From: Betaproteobacteria bacterium
Lineage (GTDB): Bacteria; Pseudomonadota; Gammaproteobacteria; Burkholderiales; Casimicrobiaceae
NCBI GenBank assembly: GCA_016192065.1
Contig: JACPUX010000026.1
Location: 1-56,623 of the forward strand
DNA length: 56,623 nucleotides
Direction of reading: 5' to 3'
A model generated the notes under the pieces. That model was not told the origin of the DNA, searched no databases, and was given only the letters and a program-made list of their open reading frames with translations. This document shows positions 1 through 6,585 of the stretch, in pieces. The position numbers and the translations under genes were made by a program. Numbering within the stretch: position 1 is the first letter of the stretch; the number at the start of each line of letters is the position of its first letter.

Positions 1-65
1 ACCACTTGCTTGCGCCGCTCGTGCAGTTGCTCCATTGTCGAATATCTTGCGTCGTCTTTTTCCAT
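1..65 (-). CDS. IS630-family transposase, N-terminal part (runs off window)
   Basis: Only the first 21 codons are inside the window. They read MEKDDARYSTMEQLHERRKQ and onward, which resembles the N-terminus of a common IS630-type DDE transposase subgroup in Proteobacteria. The ATG at 65 is the only start that gives this frame. The upstream 54 bases, up to the inverted-repeat element at 120-285, are AT-richer than the rest of the window, as expected for the leader of an IS. The catalytic DDE part lies outside the window, so whether the gene is intact cannot be judged. Confidence 0.6.
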   Translation of the reverse strand, partial: MEKDDARYSTMEQLHERRKQV

Positions 66-119
66 CCAACCAACATGGGGGCTAATTCAGATAATTCAAG
101 TATTATCGTGCCGAGTCAA

Positions 120-285
120 TAGTGTCTCAACCCATAAGTTTCGCTATGTTCGACGCGTCCCGCATCGCCGATGGCTTGGTCGCTCATCCTCGCCATAGCT
201 ACGGCTATGGCTGCGGTTCGCTTCGCGCCCTCGGCGCGCGGATACGCGTCTGGGCCTGTACGCAAACTTATGGGTTGAGACACTA
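120..285. mobile_element. MITE-like element with perfect 22-bp inverted repeats
   Basis: Positions 120-141 and 264-285 are perfect inverted copies: TA followed by GTGTCTCAACCCATAAGTTT. The outer TA on both sides fits the TA target duplication of IS630/Tc1-mariner elements. The 122-bp interior has no credible gene. It contains a second palindrome around the CCATAGC/GCTATGG pair (about 211-229) and an inner GACGCGT/ACGCGTC pair. The element abuts the transposase start at 65 and its right end supplies the TAG stop of the ParA gene. It could be a non-autonomous element mobilised by that transposase, or part of a larger nested IS. Confidence 0.7.
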
Positions 286-924
286 GTGCTTGAGCTGCCG
301 GCTGATCCAGCGGGTCAGTGGTCGCCACTGGTCCCAGTCCTGCTCCGCGCGTGAGCGCGGCAGCTCGAATACCGAAATGCCGTCGCGCGCGCAGTGCACG
401 TAGGCCTGCGCGTCGCGCAAATGGGCCACCAGCGGGAAGCCGCTGGCGGCGAGAAATTCCTCTAGCTCCTGGGCCGACAGCGTGCGCGCGTCGATGCGGT
501 TGCCGACCAGCCCAACTGGCAGCTCCCCTTTGCGAACCGCCTTGTATTCGGCGATCAGCGCCAGAAAGTCGCGAGTGACGTCGATGTCGAATGCCGATGG
601 GGCCACCGGCACCAAGAGCAGATCGGCGCGGCGCACCGCGTCGCGCAACTCCTCGCCGTGCAATCCGGCGGGGCTGTCGACCACCAGCCAATCGAGTTCC
701 AGTCCGCGCAGAGCATTACGATCCTCGTCCCGCGTCACGCGCGTGATGGTGGGAAAGAGCTCCGGCCGGCGCTTGAGCCATTGGGTCGCCGATTGCTGGC
801 GGTCCAGATCCTGGAGCCCCACCTTTTGCCGTCTTCCAGCAAGCCAAGCGGCGAGGTTGGTCGCCAGGGTGGTCTTGCCGGCGCCGCCCTTGGGGTTGGT
901 GACGAGTATGGTATGCATGTCCAT
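283..924 (-). CDS. ParA-family ATPase (MinD/ParA-like)
   Basis: A 213-residue P-loop ATPase with the deviant Walker A motif KGGAGKTT at residues 12-19 and a Walker-B-like segment (WLVVDSPAGL) near residue 80. It matches the short, single-domain ParA group used in plasmid partition or in positioning cellular cargo. No ParB gene or parS-like repeat is visible nearby, so a cargo-positioning role is at least as likely as DNA segregation. The ATG at 924 follows AGGAGA closely; an ATG two codons later at 918 has better spacing. The stop codon TAG lies inside the terminal repeat of the 120-285 element, so the native C-terminus may have been slightly altered by the insertion. Confidence 0.85.
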   Translation of the reverse strand: MDMHTILVTNPKGGAGKTTLATNLAAWLAGRRQKVGLQDLDRQQSATQWLKRRPELFPTITRVTRDEDRNALRGLELDWLVVDSPAGLHGEELRDAVRRADLLLVPVAPSAFDIDVTRDFLALIAEYKAVRKGELPVGLVGNRIDARTLSAQELEEFLAASGFPLVAHLRDAQAYVHCARDGISVFELPRSRAEQDWDQWRPLTRWISRQLKH

Positions 925-976
925 ATTCTCCTTTTCACAAAAACGCGCCGACTTGAACCATCCGGAGCCGATTGCG

Positions 977-2092
977 CTACAGGACTTCCAGTATCGGTTG
1001 CAAGGCCGCGGCGCCCAAGCGGGCACTGCGCGCGCCGTTCCAGCCGACTTCGAGGTCGGGCAGATCGGCATTGTCCTTGAAAGGCATCTCCAACGTCACC
1101 GAGATGCAGCCGAACTGGTGGCCGACGTACTTCGAGGCGAGCTTCAAGGCGTCCTGATCGTAGCGATTCGCGGCGTAGCCGTAACGATCCTGGAAATCCG
1201 GACTGGCGGTCAGGTAGGCGGCAATGAAGCGTTCCTGACCAGCGCGCTGAAGGTCGGTCACCGAAGGCAACATCTCGCAACCGGATATGAAGTTGTAGGG
1301 GATGACTTCATCGCCGTGTACATCGATGAAGACGTCGACGCCGGTTTCGAGCATGCGCTGGCGCACCAGGAAGACTTCCGGGCTGGTACGTATCGAGGGC
1401 TCCATCCACTCGCGGTTGAGGTTTGCCCCTGCGGCATTAGTGCGCAGGTTACCGCGTACGCTGCCGTCCGGATTCATGTTCGGAACCACGTAGAACACCG
1501 CGCGTTCCAGTAGCCGTCGCGCGAAGGGATCGTCGCGATCCAGGAGTCGCTCCAGCATGCCTTCGATGAACCATTCCGCCATGGTTTCGCCCGGATGTTG
1601 CCGGCCGATCACCCACACCCTCCGCCGCGCCACTTCGGGATCACCCACCTGCACCAGATTGAGGTCCCGCCCCTCGACGGTGTTGCCCAGGTCCAGCACG
1701 CGTGCCCGCGGCGAGGACTCGGCGGCGCCGAGCAAGGACAAATGACGTTCCCAGCTATAAGGCTCGAAATAGGCCAAATAGACGCTGTCGCGCTCTGGTG
1801 TGAGATGCACGGCCATGACTTGGCCGTCGTAGTCAGTCGGCACGCGGAACCAATGCTGGCGGTCATAGGAGGCCACGGCGCGATAGTCGCGCCAGCCCTC
1901 GGCATAAGTGCAGGCCCCGGCGTTCTCGAAGACCAGCCGGCAGGCTTGCCCGGCGGCGCCCTGCAAACGGAAGTGAAACCACTGCGTGAAATCGGCGTGG
2001 CTGTCGGAGGGAATGCGCAGGCGGATGTCCTGCGGGTCGTCGAGCGCGATCAGGTCGATGGCGCCGCTGTCGAAGGAAGAGCTGATTTTCAC
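977..2092 (-). CDS. M14-family zinc carboxypeptidase (cytosolic CCP/AGBL-like)
   Basis: A 371-residue protein with a cytosolic carboxypeptidase layout: a beta-sandwich N-domain (residues 1-120) and an M14 catalytic domain. Zinc ligands are H166 and E169 in QHPGE, and H259 in DVHGDE. The likely catalytic glutamate is E335 in TLEMPF. No signal peptide is present, so it acts in the cytoplasm. A GTG start at 2092 is chosen because the family begins at KISSSFDSG and a TACAAT -10 hexamer lies at 2120-2125; an in-frame ATG at 2164 would add 24 residues. It lies 52 bp upstream of the ParA gene on the same strand. The substrate is unknown. Confidence 0.85.
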   Translation of the reverse strand: MKISSSFDSGAIDLIALDDPQDIRLRIPSDSHADFTQWFHFRLQGAAGQACRLVFENAGACTYAEGWRDYRAVASYDRQHWFRVPTDYDGQVMAVHLTPERDSVYLAYFEPYSWERHLSLLGAAESSPRARVLDLGNTVEGRDLNLVQVGDPEVARRRVWVIGRQHPGETMAEWFIEGMLERLLDRDDPFARRLLERAVFYVVPNMNPDGSVRGNLRTNAAGANLNREWMEPSIRTSPEVFLVRQRMLETGVDVFIDVHGDEVIPYNFISGCEMLPSVTDLQRAGQERFIAAYLTASPDFQDRYGYAANRYDQDALKLASKYVGHQFGCISVTLEMPFKDNADLPDLEVGWNGARSARLGAAALQPILEVL

Positions 2093-2119
2093 CTTGGGAT
2101 TCCGCGACAAATTTGCCGC

Positions 2120-2125
2120 ATTGTA
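2120..2125 (-). promoter_or_regulatory. -10 element of the M14 peptidase gene
   Basis: TACAAT on the minus strand, 27 bp before the GTG start at 2092. The predicted start of transcription is near 2113. No good -35 hexamer is seen. The site lies inside the longer alternative reading frame, which argues for the GTG start. Confidence 0.4.
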
Positions 2126-2171
2126 GCCGGGAATGGCCAGCCATGGCCCTTTCCGGGCGGTCATCCGGAAA

Positions 2172-2180
2172 TGGTAGAAT
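2172..2180 (+). promoter_or_regulatory. Extended -10 promoter of the DUF2863 gene
   Basis: TGGTAGAAT matches an extended -10 (TGn plus TAGAAT), 30 bp before the ATG at 2210. The -35 region is weak, as is usual with extended -10 promoters. It sits in the divergent space between the M14 peptidase and the DUF2863 gene. Confidence 0.5.
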
Positions 2181-2209
2181 AGCCGACTCCTCCGCCCGAT
2201 TCGCCCCCC

Positions 2210-3382
2210 ATGAAACGCACCCGCCAGGCCCATCGCACCCGCCTCACTCGCGAGGCAGAACAGCTCGTTCGCCTGGCCACCGGCCTGGCGAATTCCGGCA
2301 GCCGCACCGAGGACCGTTTCTGGGAACAGCGCTTGGCCGCGCAGGTCGAGAAAATGCTCAAAGCGGGCAATGAAGATGCCGTGGGGGCCGCTCAGGAACA
2401 TCTCTACAGCGCCAACATGCGCGCCTGCGACGAACTGGCCGACGCCCTGGAGGCCTATTGCGAAGGTGCGCGAATCAGTACCGCCGAAGGCGAATTCGAA
2501 GTGCTCCTGATTGCCGTTCCGGTGCTGGCCTGGTCGCGCTTCGTGGTTCCGACCGGGACTGTACCCAGTGCCGCCTTGAACGATCTGCGGGTGCATCTGC
2601 AAGCGCATGTGCTCGCCGCCGGCACTCGTTTGGGTTTGGCCGATTCCTTGTTCAGCATCGATCAGTTGCCCCGCGGTTTTTGTCCCACCCTGGCGCTGGC
2701 TCGCGATCTGTGGGCTGTCGCGGCGGCGGGCAAGAACCTGCGAATCGACCCGCGGCAGATGCCGGAAACCGCCAACTTCATCGCCGATTCGCGGTACCTG
2801 CTTGGTGCCGTGGCCGCACCCCCGGGCGGACCGCATTTCCGCTGGCAAGAGAGTGATGCCACGCGTGAGAGCGTTGATGCCCAATGGCGTGCCCAGGGCG
2901 GGCAGGCGCTGCCGGCGGCCTTGCCGGCCTGTGCCTTTGAACTGCTCCTGCCCGACGCGTTCTTTACCGCCTGCCGCAATGCTGACCGCGAACTGCGCCC
3001 GTATTCGCTACGTGCCGGTGCCGCGTTCCTGCAAACCAGTTGCAACCTCGAAGCCAGTGCCTTGAAAGTCGTCCTGGCGCCGTTTCAGGAACACGATCTG
3101 ATGGAATTCCGCGTCAGCTTCGCCATCGATGAAAGCGGCGAAGTGGCGCATGGCGTGGTCTGGCCCCTGCTCGAAGGCGAGACCGATGCCGCCGCGGCCG
3201 CGGCCGAAATCGAGGCGGTCCTGCGGGAGGCGGGCGTGGGCGAGATCCTCACGCTCGAACAGACTTTTCCTTTTGAATACTGCGACGACTGCGGCGCTCC
3301 GCTGTTTCCCAATGCCACGGGCGAGGCCGTGCATGTCGAAGCGCCCGAGGACGGCGCCGGGGGTAGCGGTCACTTGCACTGA
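2210..3382 (+). CDS. DUF2863 family protein
   Basis: A 390-residue soluble protein without signal peptide or membrane segment. It begins with a basic segment and the LTREAEQLVRLATGL helix and carries a FWEQRL motif typical of DUF2863, a family seen mainly in Betaproteobacteria. A CDDCG motif near residue 363, close to the C-terminus, could bind metal, but only two cysteines are present there. No function is known for the family. It is monocistronic: divergent from the M14 gene, convergent with pgeF. Confidence 0.8.
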   Translation: MKRTRQAHRTRLTREAEQLVRLATGLANSGSRTEDRFWEQRLAAQVEKMLKAGNEDAVGAAQEHLYSANMRACDELADALEAYCEGARISTAEGEFEVLLIAVPVLAWSRFVVPTGTVPSAALNDLRVHLQAHVLAAGTRLGLADSLFSIDQLPRGFCPTLALARDLWAVAAAGKNLRIDPRQMPETANFIADSRYLLGAVAAPPGGPHFRWQESDATRESVDAQWRAQGGQALPAALPACAFELLLPDAFFTACRNADRELRPYSLRAGAAFLQTSCNLEASALKVVLAPFQEHDLMEFRVSFAIDESGEVAHGVVWPLLEGETDAAAAAAEIEAVLREAGVGEILTLEQTFPFEYCDDCGAPLFPNATGEAVHVEAPEDGAGGSGHLH

Positions 3383-3410
3383 GGAAGCAATCAGCAAGCA
3401 AACAGCAAGC

Positions 3411-3438
3411 AAAAAAAAGAGGCGCTCGCAGGCGCCTC
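3411..3438 (-). terminator. Rho-independent terminator of the rluD-pgeF transcript
   Basis: A 7-bp stem GAGGCGC/GCGCCTC (3419-3425 with 3432-3438) and a 6-nt loop. On the minus strand it is followed by eight T residues (3418-3411). It lies 118 bp after the pgeF stop and faces the correct way for that gene. Confidence 0.8.
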
Positions 3439-3555
3439 AATCAACTTACGATGGAGAATCGATCAACCACGAAACAACCACATCAACAACCATGAAGACT
3501 TGCAACTACACTCGGTTGACCGTGCCCCATACAAAATGTTCCCGGGATTTCGACC

Positions 3556-4302
3556 TCAATCGACCAACCAGATGAGCGCGGCCATGCGCCCCTTATCTTG
3601 ACTGCGGCGGTGGGAATAGAACCGCAACACCTCCTGGTGGGTACACCAGCCACCGCCAAAGACCGCCCCAACGCCGATCCGGGCCAGGCGTCGCCGGGCC
3701 AGGGCATAAAGATCGGCCAGCCATTTACCCGGCGCGACGGCGACGAAACACTCCTCGGCGAACGCATCAGCGGCCAGGAATGCGGCTCTGACCTCATCGC
3801 CCACTTCAAAAGCCTGGGGTCCGATGGCCGCACCCAGCCAGGCCAAGAGTTCGCCCGGCGGCACACCCAAACGAGCGACGGTCGCCTCCAACACCCCGGA
3901 GCATAGCCCGCGCCAGCCGGCATGCGCGGCAGCGACCCTCCGGCCTAGCCGGTCGCAAAACAGCACCGGCAGACAATCAGCGGTCTGCACCGCGCCGGCC
4001 AAAGCAGCGTTGGTCAGCACCAGGGCATCCGCGGCGGCGCGCGGTGCCCCAGGGGTAGGCTCGACCACCGTGCAACCATGTACTTGGTCGAGCCAGGCGA
4101 TCTCCCGGCCGCACAACTGCCGCAGCAGCCTCCGGCCGGCTTGAGCCGGCAAGGCTGCGGGAAGACGGGTGGATACATCTATGGCGGCGCCCAGTGGCCC
4201 TTGGCGGGTGGTCATCAGCGCCCGGACCCGGGGCGGGGCTGGCCAGTCGGGAATCAGCCAGGGCAGGTCATACGCTGCAAGTTCCTCAGCCAGTGCGTTC
4301 AC
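3556..4302 (-). CDS. pgeF: Purine nucleoside phosphorylase / multicopper-oxidase-like (YfiH, laccase domain)
   Basis: A 248-residue YfiH/PgeF protein. The conserved metal triad is present: H75 (QVHGC), C110 (TADCLPV) and H127 (AAHAGWRG). Family members act on purine nucleosides (phosphorolysis, adenosine deamination), and E. coli PgeF edits mis-incorporated residues in peptidoglycan precursors. The reading frame stays open upstream through the repeat array up to 4722, but those residues are repeat-encoded. The GTG at 4302 gives the normal family length and is preceded by GGAAAG. It follows rluD, as in E. coli, but is separated from it by the array at 4325-4745. Confidence 0.85.
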   Translation of the reverse strand: MNALAEELAAYDLPWLIPDWPAPPRVRALMTTRQGPLGAAIDVSTRLPAALPAQAGRRLLRQLCGREIAWLDQVHGCTVVEPTPGAPRAAADALVLTNAALAGAVQTADCLPVLFCDRLGRRVAAAHAGWRGLCSGVLEATVARLGVPPGELLAWLGAAIGPQAFEVGDEVRAAFLAADAFAEECFVAVAPGKWLADLYALARRRLARIGVGAVFGGGWCTHQEVLRFYSHRRSQDKGRMAALIWLVD

Positions 4303-4324
4303 CGGTGTGCTTTCCGCCCACCCG

Positions 4325-4745
4325 CTCCCAGCAGGAAGGGGTGAGTCTGGCTCGTGGGCTGCGCCCGCTCCATGTTCGTGGTCTCGCACCCTTGGGGCGG
4401 CCCGGCGGGCCGGGACGAACGCTCCCCCCGGCCCCCTCCCAGCGGAAGGGGGTGAGTTTGGTTCACGGGCTGCGCCCGCTCCATGTTGGTGGTCTCGCAC
4501 CCTTGGGGCGGTCCGGCGGGCCGGGACGAACGCTCCCCCCGGCCCCCTCCCAGCGGGAGGGGGTGAGTTTGGTTCACGGGCTGCGCCCGCTCCATGTTGG
4601 TGGTCTCGCACCCTTGGGGCGGTCCGGCGGGTCGGCACGAACGCTCCCCCCGGCCCCCTCCCAGCGGGAGGGGGTGAGTCTGGTTCGCGGGCTGCGCCCG
4701 CTCCATGTTGGTGGTCTCGCACCCTTGGGGCGGCCCGGCGGGTGC
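4325..4745. repeat. 111-bp tandem repeat array, 3.8 copies
   Basis: The same unit recurs with exact 111-bp period; the GTCTCGCACC landmark is at 4381, 4492, 4603 and 4714. Copies differ by a few substitutions only. Each unit holds two hairpins, CCCCCTCCC/GGGAGGGGG and GGGC/GCCC around the GGGCTGCGCCC core. 111 is divisible by three, so several frames stay open through the array and give false ORFs. A diverged single copy occurs at 16236-16345. The array fills almost all the space between the rluD stop and the pgeF start. I see no spacers and no gene. Confidence 0.9.
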
Positions 4746-4747
4746 GC

Positions 4748-5707
4748 TCACGCCGTCTCTTCCGGTTCGAGCTGGGCGAGCAGCGTGGCGAAGTCGGGGG
4801 GCAGCGGTGAGTTCCAGGCTTGCGGGACGCCGCTCAGCGGGTGTTCCAGCGCCAGATGGGTGGCGTGCAAGGCCTGGCGATGGAACTCTGGCGGGGCGTT
4901 GCGTCGGCCATAGACGCTGTCACCGACCAAAGGGTGGCCGATGGATGCCAGATGCACGCGAATCTGGTGGGTGCGCCCGGTGTGCAGCCGGCAGCGCAGC
5001 AAACTGCATTGGGCATAGCGTCTTTCCACGCTGTATTCGGTGAGCGCTGGCTTGCCTTGGCTGACTACGGCCATCTTGACTCTTTGCACTGGATGCCGGC
5101 CGATCGGCGCCTCTACCCGGCCCATGCCCGCCACCCGGCCATGCGCCAGCGCGAGGTAAATGCGGGTTACCTTGCGCCCTTGCAGCATGCGTACCAGCGC
5201 GGTTTGCACTTCGAGGGTCTTGGCTACGACCAGGAGGCCGGTGGTGTCCTTGTCCAGGCGGTGGACGATGCCCGCGCGGGGCACCCCGGCAAGCTGCGGA
5301 GCATGCTGCAACAAGGCGTTGAGCAAGGTGCCCGACCAGTTGCCACTGCCCGGATGTACCACCAGGCCCGCCGGCTTGTCGATGACGATCACGGCCTCGT
5401 CTTCAAAGACTATGGGCAAAGGAATGTCTTCCGGAGCGAATGCGGTTTCCTCCGCCAGCGGAGGTACCATGACCTCGATGCGCTCGCCGCCGATGACTTT
5501 CTCGCGCGCCTCGCGTCGTGCCCCATCGACCAGGATGAGTCCAGCCGCGAGCCACTGCTGTAAGCGACTGCGCGAGAATTCCGGGAAGACGCGGGCGAGC
5601 GCCTGGTCGAGCCGCAGGCCGGCCAGCTCGTCCGTGAGCGTTGCCTGGCGCGGCGCGGCGGCGGAAGCGATTGGGGTATAATCGCCCGACCTCAAAAAAG
5701 GATCCAT
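4748..5707 (-). CDS. rluD: 23S rRNA pseudouridine(1911/1915/1917) synthase
   Basis: A 319-residue RluA-family pseudouridine synthase with an N-terminal S4 RNA-binding domain (residues 25-80) and the catalytic HRLDKDTTG motif with Asp152. RluD modifies helix 69 of 23S rRNA. The ATG at 5707 is preferred; an in-frame GTG at 5731 would add eight residues. Divergent from bamD with almost no intergenic space, as in many Proteobacteria, so its promoter must lie within bamD coding DNA. pgeF is downstream. Confidence 0.93.
   Translation of the reverse strand: MDPFLRSGDYTPIASAAAPRQATLTDELAGLRLDQALARVFPEFSRSRLQQWLAAGLILVDGARREAREKVIGGERIEVMVPPLAEETAFAPEDIPLPIVFEDEAVIVIDKPAGLVVHPGSGNWSGTLLNALLQHAPQLAGVPRAGIVHRLDKDTTGLLVVAKTLEVQTALVRMLQGRKVTRIYLALAHGRVAGMGRVEAPIGRHPVQRVKMAVVSQGKPALTEYSVERRYAQCSLLRCRLHTGRTHQIRVHLASIGHPLVGDSVYGRRNAPPEFHRQALHATHLALEHPLSGVPQAWNSPLPPDFATLLAQLEPEETA
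5677..5682 (+). promoter_or_regulatory. -10 element of bamD
   Basis: A perfect TATAAT 28 bp before the bamD ATG, located inside the rluD coding region. The -35 position is GC-rich and does not match the consensus. Confidence 0.55.
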
Positions 5708-5709
5708 CG

Positions 5710-6585
5710 ATGTATCGTCGCGCTCTGTCACTGACCTTCGCCGCCTTGCTGGCCGTCGCCGGCGCGGGGTGCAGCCTGTTCTCTGAAGTGAAGGACGAAA
5801 CCGCGGGTTGGAATGCGGAGAAGATGTACCGCAAAGGCCACGAGTCCCTAGTGGAAGGGGATTATAACCGCGCCATCAAGATGTTCGAAACGCTGGAGGG
5901 GCGTTATCCCTACGGCCGGCACGCGCAACAGGCGATCATCGAGGGCGCTTATGCCCAATACAAGACCGGCGAGCCGGCGCTGGCGATCGCCGCGGCCGAT
6001 CGCTTCATCAAGCTCCACCCCGACCATCCCACGGTCGACTACATGTACTACCTGAAGGGTTTGGCCAATTTCAACGAAGATCTGGGGTTCCTGGGCATCA
6101 TTGCCGAACAGGACCTTTCGGAGCGCGACCCCAAGTCGGCGCGCGAATCCTATGTGACCTTTCGCGAGTTGGTGACCAAGTTTCCGGAGAGTCGCTACGC
6201 CCGAGACGCGCATGTGCGCATGGCCTACCTGGTCAACGCCCTGGCGGCGCACGAAGTACACGCCGCCTGGTATTACTTCAATCGCGCCGCCTACCTAGCG
6301 GCGGCGAACCGTGCGCAGTATGCGCTGGTGACCTACCCGCACACTCCCGCCAATGAAGAGGGGCTGGTCGTTCTGCTGCTCAGCTACGAAGCGCTCAAGC
6401 TCGACACCCTGCGCGACGATACGCGCCGCGTGCTGGCCGCCAACTTTCCCAACAACCCCTACCTGGCGGGCAAGCTCGAAAAGCCCTCTTGGTGGAAGTT
6501 CTGGGCTTCCAACGACACGCGCTACGTCACCGCTGCGGCGGCATCCGCCAAGGGCGAAGACAAGCCCTGGTGGAAATTCTGGTAA
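5710..6585 (+). CDS. bamD: Outer membrane assembly lipoprotein BamD
   Basis: A 291-residue lipoprotein of the BAM complex, which inserts beta-barrel proteins into the outer membrane. The signal peptide ends at C22 (VAGAGC), with Gly rather than the usual Leu at -3. Five TPR-like repeats follow, with the family segments YNRAIKMFETLEGRYP and FIKLHPDHPTVDYMYYLKGL. The start is supported by AGGA upstream and by the signal peptide. The C-terminus has an unusual repeated WWKFW motif (near 260 and at the very end). Its last 64 bp overlap the converging helicase gene. Confidence 0.93.
   Translation: MYRRALSLTFAALLAVAGAGCSLFSEVKDETAGWNAEKMYRKGHESLVEGDYNRAIKMFETLEGRYPYGRHAQQAIIEGAYAQYKTGEPALAIAAADRFIKLHPDHPTVDYMYYLKGLANFNEDLGFLGIIAEQDLSERDPKSARESYVTFRELVTKFPESRYARDAHVRMAYLVNALAAHEVHAAWYYFNRAAYLAAANRAQYALVTYPHTPANEEGLVVLLLSYEALKLDTLRDDTRRVLAANFPNNPYLAGKLEKPSWWKFWASNDTRYVTAAAASAKGEDKPWWKFW

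Noticed and set aside
4302..4722. 140-residue N-terminal extension of PgeF
   Set aside because: It is wholly encoded by the tandem repeats and stays open only because the period is divisible by three; family length starts at 4302.
4325..4745. CRISPR array
   Set aside because: Units are contiguous 111-bp repeats without spacers, and no cas gene is present.
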